This document shows positions 31,201-42,959 of a DNA stretch of 42,959 bases, piece by piece. Every line of letters begins with the position of its first letter. Within the stretch, counting starts at the first letter, position 1. The translations under genes were made by a program, and so were the position numbers. The notes below the pieces were generated by a model. That model was not told the origin of the DNA. It worked only from the letters and a program-made list of their open reading frames with translations, and did not search any database. The stretch is from contig WHUX01000329.1 of the NCBI GenBank assembly GCA_015179025.1, positions 1-42,959 of the forward strand, read 5' to 3'. The stretch comes from Terfezia claveryi (Eukaryota; Ascomycota; Pezizomycetes; Pezizales; Pezizaceae).

Positions 31201-34200
31201 AAGAATCCTGGAGGGGCCTAAATTCTGACAAGAATCTTGTATGGCAGTTCAGGGTAATCATAGGCATAGGCTTCAAGTTCTACAACTCCTACTGCAGGTT
31301 GATCATAGCTTTTTTGTAGATAAGGGCAATACTCGGATGTGATAATAATGTACATATTATATATCGTATATATATACCTTGGGGATTGAACTGAGGGTTC
31401 AAAAAGCAGGTGCCACAGAAAAGTGGGGCCTACAAGTACTGCATGGGGATCGAGCCCGAGTTAGCTCTTGTAGACATACCTATCAATCAAGGCTGACTAT
31501 TAACTCCGCATATCTGTGCGGCAATACCTAGATAAGCAGCAGTCAGGAATGGGTGACACAAGCCCAATGATGGTGAGCCAGTGACCTGAAAGACATCCTC
31601 ATCTATATAGTACTAAACTGTGCAGAAGGGCTGGGTGAAATATGTAATTGCGGTATACATGGTTATATAAATAAATTCCAAAATCCAAATGCAGATTGGT
31701 ATTGCTCTGAATTAAATGAATTTACTGGCAGGTGAACCCTAGTCATTCCATTACCCTGAAGCCAGGTGTCGTTGGTTGCAAGGTAATGAAGTTGCGTGCC
31801 TAAACGAGATAGGAGATGCTCTTGTGCCTAGATTCATGGCTTCGAGCTTAGGTGCGTGGCTTTAGTGCTGTAGGAGTTATAAATTCAATTTGTTCAGACG
31901 TAATACATCATAATATCAGTAGAAACTCTTCTGTGCATTTCGCTCATCTATTGATATATCGAGCCTGCTCGAGTAGGTCATCCATAGCCATATTAGCGAT
32001 AGCAATATCGAAAGAACTCTATTTTGTTGACCGACTTCTCTCGTATCAATTGAGTGGGGAAAAACAGTGTTCCGTTGAAGGGATTCGGGAAAAGAGTTAA
32101 TCTCATTGGAGGTCTGGTTTCGAGATAAGGCATGGTGGAAAAATACATTGGGTGGGTTATACTCGCGCGGAATTATATTGTAAATCCACACAGACTCGAA
32201 ACGTCAGCTTTGGCATTATATGCCTTTAGATCGTGGGAGGTCTAGGATGGTCACATTTTGTGATTATCCATCAACGTTGGTGTTAGGATGTTGGGCAAGT
32301 GTATGATTGACTTTGCAAAATCCTGTATTTATAGACTGTGACGCAGGCATATAGAGTCAATCGAAAACTTAATACAGCATTCCACGAATATATTACGCCA
32401 CCACTAGCCCAGCAGAGGAATATTTGTTATAGTCCGGTATTCCGGTGTTCCCTCTTTCCGACGGCTATTAGTGTAGGAGATATGCTTGTTTCGTCGAACA
32501 ATATAGGCGTCGTAGCACCGCACGCGCGCACTTAACCAGCAGGAGCTGTTTCGAGATCGATGCGTAAAATCAGCCAGTATATCCCCGTCAATCGCTAGCG
32601 GAGGTTCAATATTGGGTTTTGGCAACATAGAATTGGAGTGGTCGATGCGTCAGACCTCATACCAAAGCATGTGGCCCATAGGGAGGGTTCAATTCGCCAA
32701 CAACGATGGAAAGGAGAAGTCACGGACGTAATTATATTTTGGTTGCTTCTATGGAATTTCGATATTCGCCCACAAAGTAGGCTTGAATGGGCTTTAGAGC
32801 AGGGTGGAATATGAGTATCACATTTAGAAATGTAGCTGGAATTTTTCTAGGTTCTTTCAAAATAAGGATATGGGCTACATGTTCCGGATGACCTTTTGTT
32901 ATTACTGCATGCGCATGCGGAAGTGTCCGTCAGTGGTGGATATTCAGTCTCGTAATAACAGCGGAAGTACCTTTGGATGCAACCTCAAACAAGACCATCT
33001 TCTTCAAGGGTTTTATTCTCTGCAAGGCATTGAAAGAACAGCAAACCCTGAAATCAGTTCTGATTTCAGAATATCTCCGAGCACACTCGGCTTTGCTAGT
33101 ATTGTACTTTTCTTGCTACATATCTAGAACTGTCGACCACGATAGACACTAATATTTTTACCCCAGGGGTCCCACCAGAGCAGGAAATGAGCGAAAAAAG
33201 TGGGCCCTTAATGTAACAGTCTGTAAAACCACATCGTTCTTGGGATTCGACAGAAGGTTATTATCTGCTTTGGGTAATTCTATATTAGAGCTCCGAGAAG
33301 GCCTGAAGGGTGGAGCCATTACCCAGCACTCTTGATTCGCCTGCACCACAACAGAAATCCCCTCACACTGAACTTAATCATGAGCCTGTGGCCTCGGTCA
33401 ATGAAAATAGAAACATACTACTGTTGTGTATCCTTCTGCACCTGGCGTATAGGTATGGTTCTTATTTGCTCAAGGTCGAGCTTATGTCTTGGCTGGAGTT
33501 ACACATCATTATCATAATCTTACCAGGGCATCCAGTGACCATCAACGCAGGTATATTATTGGCAAGCATATCCACGTTTCTGAAAGCCTGAGAATGATAT
33601 TTGACGCTGTGAAAGTGTGTAATCATTATATTCTTTGTCGTGTAAGATCGACATCCCTCTTCCAAGGACCATACACCCTCGTAGCCCAGTTAAAATCCTG
33701 CTCTTTCAAAGATTACGACTATCCGCCTGATACGCCCATTTCCCTAGCTATTTTGAATTCTTCACCCACCCCTGCATAGACAGATTCCATTGGATTCTAG
33801 GTTCCATAGCCCCGTTTTTCCTAAGCAGATTTTGTTCTCTTTCACTCTCCACATTAACTTACGCTATTGATCTAGTTTGTAAGTTACCCCAGATAAAATG
33901 GGGTAAATATCCCCCGCTGTTGGGGAGGAAAAATTAAAGCCAGCAAGCTGATCGAGCGTTCTGAGTCGGGCAAGCTCGACATTCAAATTCTTGTCCACAT
34001 ACATTTACTTCTTTTGATAGAACTTCTCCCTATTCAATAAAACAGCGCGGCTGTGAGGATTACAATATATATAGAGCGAAAACCTTGACCTACAACAGCA
34101 ATACCAAACAACCTTCGTTGTTTGGGCCATCGGCCACATTCCTGGGACTTATGGAATGTCCCCTTCGAAGCTTCATCCAGGAACACCTCAAATTCCAAAG

Positions 34201-34269
34201 CCCGCCACACCCGCCTCGACATATTTCTACGGACCCGATGGGTGGCGTGAGTGGTAATGATGCTTTCTG
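28257..34269. other. Long gene-free stretch
   Basis: About 6 kb without a gene I can defend. It includes a two-copy 25-bp tandem repeat at 29031-29079 (AATGAGATGATGAGATGGAG) and some AT-rich patches (about 29420-29460, 31340-31375). The frames at 30377-30724 (minus) and 33489-33779 (plus) lack motifs, family likeness and splice support. Confidence 0.4.
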
Positions 34270-34306
34270 ATGACAAACGTGCCAACCAGACTACATAATG
34301 ACAAAC
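34270..34306. repeat. 14-nt motif bracketed by 9-bp direct repeats
   Basis: GTGCCAACCAGACT at 34279-34292, followed by ACATA, lies between ATGACAAAC (34270-34278) and ATGACAAAC (34298-34306). It parallels the arrangement at 16785-16818. Confidence 0.7.
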
Positions 34307-34965
34307 CACATTACGGCTGAATGAAGCAAACACGACTGAAGTTGTCAGAAGCGAAAGGCCCAGGTCGCCATTTACCGGTACCACCGCCATTGCACCACTC
34401 ATCTTCGCTACCTTCCGCTCCGGGCCCAGGGTGATCCTCAACCACTCAGCGCTGCCACATCGCAGATAGGCCTTCCTAGGCTTCGCTGGTAGGTTAACAA
34501 ATTCCATTAATTTAATCCATTCTTCTCATGATATATAATATTAACCGCTAAACGTGCGTCAAACTACAGGGTTCGTGCCACTCTCGAGGGAAAGCGTAAA
34601 GGTTGGGTTTATATCTCCAGTAGACCCATATCTGTTACGTATTGTGCGCCTCTTTCCCACTGCCTGCATGGGTCTACAGGATCATCTTCGAAGATGCACG
34701 CAGGCAAACAATATATATATGCGCCCGAGGCGAACCTTTTTTCTTGTGGGCTTCGCTACATTCCCCTTCTAAGCAAGCCCGACCAGTTGGCTCACACGAA
34801 ATTACCCAAAGGGTTAGTTGGCCCCTATTGAGCCACTATTTGAATTTCTATGAACGCAAGAACTAACACTCATCACAAAAATCTAGGGTGATAGGCCCAG
34901 CAGCACTTGCTGCCTCCTGAACAGCCCTAGAAATCGGATTATGGGCTGGGCTGGGGCTGGGGAAT
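34307..34965. other. Gene-free DNA
   Basis: A 157-codon minus-strand frame (34034-34507) overlaps this area but has no recognisable domain, and its middle part consists of the motif insertion at 34270-34306. GCTGGG words repeat near 34945-34960. Confidence 0.35.
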
Positions 34966-35085
34966 TAGGCCTGGCACGAGCCGAGCCGGCCCGAGCTCGA
35001 TAACGAAAAAGGCTCGAGCCCCAAAATATATGGTAAAAGCTCGAGCCTCCTTGGAAAACGACGAGCCGGCTCGTGCCCAGGCCTA
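34966..35085. mobile_element. hAT-like MITE, 120 bp
   Basis: TAGGCCTGGCACGAGCCGAG at the left and CGGCTCGTGCCCAGGCCTA at the right are inverted repeats. The interior is built from further GGCTCGAGCC-type words, so the whole element can fold into a long hairpin. Same family as 6615-7143 and 9620-9696. No 8-bp target duplication remains. Confidence 0.85.
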
Positions 35086-37273
35086 AACTGTACCCTGAAT
35101 GGAATATGGCAGAGTACCATTGAATTGGTACCTAACCCCATGTGCCACTCGAGGATCGCGACCGCCAAGTCAGGTAAACTGGAACGTGCGAGTAAACTCG
35201 AACCTTTCAGGTACTTGACCAGTTTGAACCCCTGAAAGAATACAAAAGAAAAGGAAGGCTAACGATATAATTCAGGTTTAGGGGTTACTTTACCCCACCA
35301 CTCTAAATTCTTGCAAACTAGGTTTCGGGGAAACAGCCGTCTTTGATTCCCAAATCATTTGTAAAAACTTACCTACAATATATACTATATATATCAATGA
35401 CTCGAGCCACGAGTGGGAGAGCCGGCCAAATGGCAAAACGTGCAAGACCCAAAGGGAAAGCCCTAAAACCAACAGGGTTTGCATGCATGTCCTGTAGGTT
35501 CTCCATCGCTAACCATATCCACAGTTAGCTTAAAGGATTAACGTACTAATACAATTCTCCATCGGAATAGTGCTAAAGTTCAATCCTCTCGACCGAAGCA
35601 AAGATAGATCCGTGTCTACGACCCCACCGTCAACAGTATGAGCCTAATCTCCAAGAGGGATTGGTAATGACATCGAGATCTGTGCGGGGGCAATTGGACA
35701 GAGCCACTAATTCAGCAGAGACTCCTTAACGCAATATCACTGCCTTCCCGGTAAGTCTCAATCAAGGATCCCCACCTTAACAATTTGGCTTGAAGTTGAA
35801 AGACATGTTTATAGTAATCTGTTACTTCATTAGGTGCCGATGCCTCATGAGCAGTCCTCCTACTTACTCTGAGCCTGTGTTTCAAGGTGCAACTAAAGAT
35901 AAAGCTCTTTCCCATTCCTGTTTTTTGTATCCCGGCACATTCTCTCACCATGAAGAGGGAGTGTAGGACGCAACTATATATAAATACCCTTGGTTGCGGG
36001 AGCACCAGAAAATGTCGTAGATGATGCATTGGCTCCTGCTTCATACCTAGAGCTTTTCCAATGGAACTGGCTCGGCCGGATAGGCCGTTACCTGTCTTAA
36101 GGTAACTAAAGAATTGGTTTTCTTCCATCACAGTTTCGGTGCTAATGATGAACATCAAATAGGTCTTGTTTTCACTCACGATTGAACAATCACACGAGGA
36201 GGACGGCCTAACAAAATTCCAGCATCAAACGATCCCGGTACCTTTTGGTAACCTGTTAACATAGGGGTCGGGCGAACTTATATTGCTGGACGCTCTGTCC
36301 GTGTTAGCGGCACCTGCTCCACTAGTTCTAGCTTCCAACCGAGAACTTCCCTTCCCTTTCAAGCGCCACGGCGAATGCAGATCCATACGGCTGCCCCCAA
36401 GTTTCTCATAAGCTGCATAGCACTCCCAACTTCCAAAATGGCAGAGCCCACTGCCCTACCCTCAGTATGACAGCTACCTGACATTTTTTTGCCAAGTAGC
36501 GGCCTATACTGTGTTACTACCGGTACCCTCCAAAGCAACCCCGCCCCCCCTTTTCCTAACGGTTGGCTGGCACGATATCCGCAAAATAACGAGGATATCA
36601 ATATATATAGTATGTATATATCTCTACATCTGGGGATACATACATGTACACGGACAGAGGGCGGTCAGAAATGATGGAGGACTAGCGGAGAGCACCCATG
36701 CGAGCAGTGCGGTGTGCTACAAATGCTGCTCATCTGCTGCAGTGGTGCAGGGCTGTAGTGGGTTCTTAAAGTGAAAGGAGAGGGGTCGGTTATTCATTTG
36801 CTTTATGTCTATTCTTTTTGGGAGAAGGAGGCCGGGAACGCCCTGGGGTTGAGAAAAATCTTGTATCGTAACAGGACAGCATAGGAGTACTGAGTATTTT
36901 TTTAAAAAAAAAAACAGATATTATGAATACGAGTACTGATTGACAATAAAATACACTCAGGAGGATCCCTATGGACCTCCTATCCTCCTCCCCACGCTTT
37001 GGTTAGTGAGGATATCAAATGAACCTAGAGTGTAAGAAATAAGGGTTCAAGCTCAATAGCTTGTTTGAATGACATACATTCCGCCCATGCCTTGCTACCT
37101 ATACCATATGTAGCCGTCAGCGGCTTGCACATCATATTGCGTACTCACACCTTGCTCGCACTCATATCGTTGCTTCATGTCTAACTATACGGTTTGCAAC
37201 GGACATGTGCTTCTCCTTCTTCATGCTTTAGATGTACGCTCATACATGTATATATATCTCGTTCATGTTCCTA
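35086..37273. other. Gene-free DNA
   Basis: A 155-codon minus-strand frame at 35712-36179 has no family features and no homologous copy in the window, so it is not called. An A-run with T-run lies at 36896-36914. Confidence 0.35.
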
Positions 37274-37668
37274 CTTGTTCGTGAGATGAACTGCAGTAAT
37301 CACTTCACTCATATAATACATGCAACATCTTCCTCTCTCTAGTGACCAACTCGCTCTTGACCAACTCGCTCTGTTCGTACCTTCCTTTAGTGGACACTTG
37401 GATCTCTCCGCTCGCCTGTTGCTATTCCTATTCCTATAGGTTATATCTATATAGCTGAGTGAAATGATAGTATATTCGATGGTGAAAGAAGTCCAACTCG
37501 AGGGGCCCCTGCCTGACACATATTTATACCCAGCCAAAAGAAAAGTAATGCGCAATATCGCGTAATACGTTGCAAGGCGTACTAACGTATGAGACACTAA
37601 CAAATTTAACCGCTGAGCAGCATGCTCAACCAACACCACATGACGCCAGATTATCATAGTCCAACATA
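37274..37668 (-). repeat. Possible solo LTR
   Basis: On the minus strand the segment starts TGTTGGACTATGATAATCTG and ends CTGCAGTTCATCTCACGAACA, so it has TG...CA ends with a TGTT/AACA terminal inverted repeat. A middle part with TAACCTATAGGAATAGGAAT resembles Copia LTR leader regions. No matching second LTR, primer site or clean 5-bp target duplication is seen, and the ends are my best guess. Confidence 0.35.
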
Positions 37669-38645
37669 GAGTAGACTCTCGGTATAAACTTGTCCAGCAT
37701 AAGAACATACTATATAGTACAAGCATGCACCCTCACCGATTCACACCTCGAGAAGTCTACTGTATTACTGTATATGACGGGGAAGCGAGACACGACAGGG
37801 ATGCGGGACACTTTCTTGGCGACGCCGAATCGGACGTTCTTACGGGTATCTCGACCACTTTCATTCCAATGTTCATGAAACTTTGGACCGTTCTTCTTGA
37901 GGGCCTTTAGATGCTCCTGTAGGTGTCCTGGACCTCCTTCACATCCTCTGCATTCCAAAGACCCACAGAGGTAAAAGGTACTATTTGGGCACTACTACGG
38001 CTACTATTATCCCAATTGTGTACAATATAGGGCCTCAACTTCAGAATATCTTTACATATATATGTTCAAGTCCTGTGCAAAGTTTGGAAGCAATCGGGCA
38101 AACATTCATTGTGTTATTAATACTAAAAGTTAATAGTAAAGATGTTATATGAGACATGATATACAAATTAGGATTAGTGGATGAAAATCTCCGCTGATTT
38201 CATCCCACCTTATATATTATGGGAGTCTTACTGTATACTTCCCCAAAATAATAGTGGCATATATGATATAAGTGGAGTTATATAAACTTCTAAGATTAAA
38301 GGTTTAACTCAAACTTGCATAATGTATTAGATTGGGGGGTGGAGGGGAAGTTAAATAGAGTGGCTCCAAGGTGAGGAGGGCAGTGAATCCACTATGTGAC
38401 TTATGTAAAGAAAAGGTAGTACAGAACGTGTTAGTATACTCAGGAGTGGTAGATGGGGAGAGTTGGAGTTGGAGTTGAAGGCAGATATGTAGGAGACTTG
38501 TAGTTGTGGGAGACCTGCAGTAGTATGAGAAGTTTGTAGAGATAGTGTGGAGGTGATCTCATATGTTTGGGTTCTCAAGTGCATATATATCAGGAAATAA
38601 GGTATCTGGTTATATAGATAGATACAAAGCAGGAAGTGGCCTAGT
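37669..38645. other. Gene-free DNA
   Basis: No supported gene; short open frames only. GGAGTTGGAGTTGGAGTTG at about 38461-38477 is a small 6-bp tandem. Confidence 0.35.
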
Positions 38646-39620
38646 TGTTAAAACAATACTTCAAGCATTACCTGTGCGATGTTGCTATAAGCAAAATACT
38701 TTAATGCAAGTAAAAAAGTTGAGTGGTGCTCTTCTTCTTTATCAACTCCTATTAGCATATATGCTAAATGTATATATGTTTATAGATTGTACTTAGGAGC
38801 TACTGAGCTCGCTTAACCTACTTTTATACAGGTGGGAAATCAGAACTTAGATATATCTATTAGAAAGAAATTGGTTATAACTACATATTTGTATTCAGGT
38901 GACTTCAGACTAAAGTAGGTACTTTAGCAAGCTCAAGCAGGAAAAGTAGTGAGGTAAAAGTACTTTTAGGATAGCTCAAATTATTGAAAGGTTACTATGA
39001 GCGGAGGTATCGTAGTAGTAATTATGGAGGTAGTAGCGGTGGATAGTAGTGCTATGAAGCAGAGAGTATGAGTGAGCAGAAGTGCAAGAGAGAAGATGGT
39101 AGTACTATATCGAGAGTAGACAGTCTATTGAGTCTAATCGAGAAGTGTGTAGAACTAGATATAGGAGTAGGAAACTCATATATAATGGTACCAGTTAAGG
39201 GTAAAGATCTAGTAAAAAAGTCTAAGTTACAAAACCTAAGAATAGTATATCTTGCACATGTGAATGAAGAAATACATAGAGGTGTGTGACTGAGACAGTA
39301 ATATGAGTCAACGAATATAACAGAAAGTCATAGAAGAGGTGATCGTTGAGTCATGACAACTGAGACAAGTAAGCAGTAACCTTAAGTAGTAAAGTAGCAT
39401 CATGTAACGATAATAGATACTAAGTTAGGAAAGTAAGTAAAGATAATAGAAACATGTGAACGACATGTGAACACATGTGAAAGAAATAATACAGAAGTCC
39501 TTAATCGGGTAGCAAGTGTCTATATTGGGTATCAGCATGATATGGAAGTAATCATAAGAGAGAATGATGTATTGTATGGAAAGACTTAACTATATCGAAA
39601 GGAAATGATTATTTTTAACA
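38646..39620 (-). repeat. 3' LTR region of the Copia element (left end uncertain)
   Basis: On the minus strand a purine tract AAGTGAGAAGGGG directly precedes TGTTAAAAATAATC at 39620, the expected polypurine tract and LTR start after pol. The left limit at 38646 rests only on a TGTTA on the plus strand that would mirror the TGTTA start, and it may be wrong. The part at 38950-39480 is unusually purine-rich on the plus strand (AGTAG, GAGAG words) and carries a 73-codon frame (39068-39289) of unknown meaning. Confidence 0.4.
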
Positions 39621-39629
39621 CCCCTTCTC

Positions 39630-42600
39630 ACTTGTTATCCCATAATTTATCCTTTGAGATAGGAGAACCGTGGACCAGAAAAGGCCTTTGTGCATATGTC
39701 TGCTGGATTGTGTTCACCAGGAATGTGCAACAGCATGATAGTGCCGGAGTTAACAAGTTCGCGGATGAAGTGGTAAGCAACGTCAATGTGCTTTGACTTA
39801 TCGGAAATTCAAGGATTATGAGACAGATCGATAGAGCCGTTATTGTCACAAGAGAGAGCAGAAGGAATATCTTTGATAGAAAGCTCACTTAGTATATTCT
39901 GAAGCCAAATTTGTTGTTTAGCAGCAGTAGAACCAGCAATGTATTCTGCTTTAGTAGTAGAGGTTATTACGCATTTTTGTTTTTGTGATCTCCAGCAAAT
40001 AGTACAAGAGGCAAGCTTGAAGATATATCCTGAGGTCGACCGTCGAGTGTCACGGCATACAGCAAAGTCTAAATCAGTAAATCCTTTGAGTGAAAGAGGT
40101 TGTCCAAGTTTATAGGTCAAGGTAAGGTTGCGAGTACCCTTAAAGTAGCGTAGAACTCGTTTAACTGCTCCAAGGTGATCCTTTGATAGTTTGTGAGAGA
40201 ATTGTAGAGAAAAGTTACAGAGTAAGCCAGGTCTAGACGTGTTCCAATAACTGCATACATGAGTAATCCAATGATTTGTTGATAGAGGGAGATGTTGGTA
40301 ACCTCATCTCCATCTGTGCATTGTCGAAGAATATGGTTCGAGTCAAGAGGAAGAGTGACGGGGTTGCAGTCCATCATACCGAAACATTCGAGGATCTTGT
40401 CAATGTAGGAGGATTGGGATAGTATGATACTGTACTTGGAGTACTCAATTCGAATTCCTAGGAGCCAATGTAAGTTACCCATATCAGTTAACTTAAACTC
40501 TCGTTTAAGTGACTGTTTGGTAGACTTCATAATAGCTGAGTCTTTATATCCAAATAAAGTAATGTCATCGACATAAAGGGTGAGTATAATTGTGGACTTA
40601 TGGACAAAGACGCAGGGGTCAAAGGCACAAGCAGAGAAACCTATTGTCAGGAGGAAAGATGTTAATCATCCGTACCATTGACGAGGAGACTGCTTTAATC
40701 TATAGATGGATCGGTTAAGTTTAGCACACATGCCGTCAATCCAGGTGCCTTCCAGGAGTTGCATATAGATAATTTCATTCAAAGAGCCATAAAGGAAGGC
40801 TGCTTTGATATCCATTTGTTGAGGTTCCCATTGGAAGTGGGCAGATAAAGCAATAAGGAGGTGGAGAGAGTCATATCGGACAACAAGAGAAAAGATTTCA
40901 TTGAAGTCTATGCCAGGTTGTTGTGAGAAACCTTGAGTAACTAGATGAGCCTTGTACCAATTGATATTCCCATTAGCATCTCACTTAATTTTAAATACCC
41001 ACTTGCTTCCAATAATATTCCTATCCTGTAGTATTGGAACCACTTTCTAAACATCTTGATCCTTCATAGCTTCCAACTCATCGTTCATAGCTTTTCTCCA
41101 TTTTTCTTTATCAGGAGAGTTAACAGCCTGTTTAAAGGTTCGAGGTTCATCACCATATTGTAAGACTAAAGCGATCAATACTTTATCTTCTTCATTATCC
41201 TCATCAAAGACTTCAGGTGGGTCTTTGATTAATCTGGATCGACCATCAAACTATATCTTTGTACTAATTATAGGAACAATAGGAGCTTATGCAGTTCCGA
41301 ATTTGATTGGTTTAAAAACAGCTCGACCTGCCTTGGTAATGGTTGTAGGTCTAACTATTTTTCCACTAATGATTCAGGTGAAGTTTCCATCGTTGGAGTC
41401 ATCGGGTAAAGATTGTCGAAGGTCTTGAGGAAGTGAAGTAAGTGGTGAATATTCATCTCAATTTTGAGATGGAGGAGGTAAGTGAACTTGTAGAGTTGGT
41501 TTGGATAAAGGTCGAGGAGCTAGTGGAGAAGGTAATAACGTTGCAGTTGATGTTAGAGAAAAAGGTGGTGAGGAAGTAGTTGTGTCCAATGTTGTTTCAG
41601 TCGGATGGGAAAGAGTTATACTAGGGAACCATGCTTTATGAACGAGTGGGTGACCCTTAAAATACCATTCTTCTGCTTGTTTTGGATTTCATATACACCA
41701 TTGTTGCCAGAGATATTTGTTTGGGAATTCTGAGCTAGTGTATGGAATTACTTCAAGTGGAGAAGCAGGAGGAGAAGCAGTATTCATAATTGGTGACCGT
41801 GATGGATTAGTCGAGTTAGATGTAGGTGGAGGTACCCCTTCTGGAGTTGTACTTGGTCCGAAAATGATATCTTGTGCTCGAACTGTATAAGTATGCTTTC
41901 TAGAAGGTACATAGACCTTATAGATAGCTGTGCTATTAATATAACCAATAAATATACCTTTCTCAACCCGTGGTAGGAGTTTACTGCCTGCAGGTCGTCG
42001 TTCCTCAGGTTTGAGTATATAACATTCCTTACCAAAGGGTTGAAGGTGAGAGATGGTAGGTTTATTTCCATAAAAGACCTCGTAGGGAGTCTTCCTTTGA
42101 CAGCACTATGAGGTGACCGATTTTAAAGATAGGTCAAGGTTGAGCATGCTTCAGCCTAAAATCTTTTGTCCATATTTGTCAACATAGCCCTCATCATGTT
42201 CTGTATTATTCGGTTGAAGCGTTCAGCTACACCATTAGATTTATGAGAGTAAGGGGGCGTTAGTTCATGTACAATGCCTTTTGACTTAAAGAACTGTTCG
42301 AGATCTTTGTTCACATACTCTCCACCATTATCAGTACAAAACCGTTTAACATGGTATGATGTTTGCTTTTCAACTAAGGTAACAAAGTCTTAGATTGATT
42401 TGGTTGAGTTGGATTTCTGTTTAAGGAAGTAGACCCAAGAAGTACGAGAGCAGTCATCGATGAGTGTGATGAAGTAGCTTGCTCCACCAAAAGAAGGTGT
42501 GGGAAGTTTACCACTAAGATCTGAATGAATAAGTTCGAAAATATTGGAGGCATGAGATATTGAAGACTTAGGGACAGAGTGAGTAGATTTGGCAAGTATG

Positions 42601-42959
42601 CATGGCTCGCAATGATAGTTATCAGGGGGTGTTGGGAGAATATCACTATCAGAGTAGAGTTCTTTATGTTTGAGGACAGTAATGGCTTGATGACCGAATG
42701 ACTGATGCCAGTGATCGATTGTTTTTTGAGAGGAGGAAACCAATGCCTTTTCATTTAACTCAATAATAAACAGGAGACTTCCAACAAATTCCACTATAAA
42801 TAACACAGGATCATTGCCTTTTTTCATAACATAAAACCCAGAGTCCATAGAAAAAGTGGACAGATGAGATCGAACAGCATTCCAAGAAAACAGTGAGTGA
42901 CTAAGAGAAGGAACATATCGAACATTAACAAGACGAACAGTGGAAGTAGAGCCATTAGG
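39630..42959 (-). pseudogene. Copia-type pol polyprotein, decayed and cut by window edge
   Basis: In minus-strand order from the right edge: end of protease (VRLVNVRYVPSLSHSLF), GAG-pre-integrase zinc motif (HWHQSFGH at about 42695-42718, CEPC near 42600), integrase core with HSDL, FITLIDDCSR, DNGGEYVN (about 42312-42335) and SHKSNGVAERFN, then a Ser/Pro linker. Reverse transcriptase follows with QMDIKAAFLYGSL and YVDD (40564-40575), then RNase H with DTRRSTSGY (about 40025-40050), a Lys in place of the usual STTEAEY Glu (STTKAEY), and KHIDVAYHFIREL. This order, integrase before RT, defines Ty1/Copia. Breaks include stops at 42390 (TAA), 42156 (TAG, at the conserved Trp of KRFW), 42123 (TAA) and near 41047 (TAG, at the Trp before the VP motif), plus frameshifts near 42095 and 40205. 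Gag and the other LTR lie outside. Not functional. Confidence 0.93.

Noticed and set aside
34034..34507. 157-codon minus-strand frame
   Set aside because: No domain, no signal, no splice support, and it runs through the short bracketed motif insertion; a frame of this length can arise by chance in a window of this size.
35712..36179. 155-codon minus-strand frame starting MSENKTYL
   Set aside because: No recognisable family and no repeat copy; kept only as a possibility for transcript evidence.
37271..37726. 151-codon minus-strand frame
   Set aside because: It lies over a segment that looks like an LTR, so the frame is probably non-coding.
1..42959. CRISPR array or bacterial defence system
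   Set aside because: No short regularly spaced repeats with unique spacers and no such genes; introns and retroelements show a eukaryotic genome.

Overview
This window looks like a transposon-rich stretch of a filamentous ascomycete nuclear genome. A truffle-like pezizomycete is my best guess, by inference only. The grounds are short spliceosomal introns (about 47-104 nt, GTAAGT-type donors, CTAAC/CTAAT-like branch sites), a class I hydrophobin, Tad1-type LINE debris, a pogo-type DDE transposon, many MITEs and a Copia element. No rRNA, tRNA, CRISPR array or bacterial operon was seen. Only one gene looks fully intact: the hydrophobin at 21793-22188.

Layout. 1-6470 is a repeat province. An inverted repeat arm (1-226) faces a tandem array of about 290-bp units (2262-3258), and between them lies a broken serine/proline/lysine-repeat protein gene (808-2239). 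A broken multi-exon gene for an AT-hook-like protein follows (3845-5820), then a 60-70 bp tandem array (5880-6245). 6480-11640 holds a hAT-like MITE with a perfect 8-bp target duplication (6615-7143), a dispersed GC-rich repeat, two 3' LINE fragments with RNase H motifs, and an AT-rich spacer. 11870-16260 is a nest of cut-and-paste elements: a pogo-like transposon with long TIRs (11870-14288), itself hit by two MITEs, an internally deleted relative (15282-15967) and another palindromic MITE. 16714-21258 contains a further MITE, gene-free DNA, a minus-strand LINE ORF1 fragment and a MITE a few hundred bases upstream of the hydrophobin. 22200-38600 is mostly non-coding, with a decayed minus-strand coding sequence (25200-26205), a second LINE ORF1 fragment, a GA-rich microsatellite, a 120-bp hAT-like MITE and a possible solo LTR. 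From about 38650 to the right edge a minus-strand Copia retrotransposon runs out of the window.

The most striking observation is at 13590-13660. Inside the pogo transposase gene there is a complete group II intron domain V (AGC triad, GAAA tetraloop, two-base bulge, fully paired stems) followed by a domain VI-like hairpin, and then a short A run. The related element at 15282-15967 lacks it, so it is an insertion: a piece of a presumably organellar ribozyme captured by a nuclear transposon.

A second theme is how the genes are broken. Nearly every nonsense codon in otherwise continuous frames is TAA or TAG where Gln (CAA/CAG) or a family-conserved Trp (TGG) is expected. This fits CpA-to-TpA mutation on either strand, a mild RIP-like signature. 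A third is a 14-nt motif that occurs three times and is bracketed by 9-10 bp direct repeats at two of the sites.
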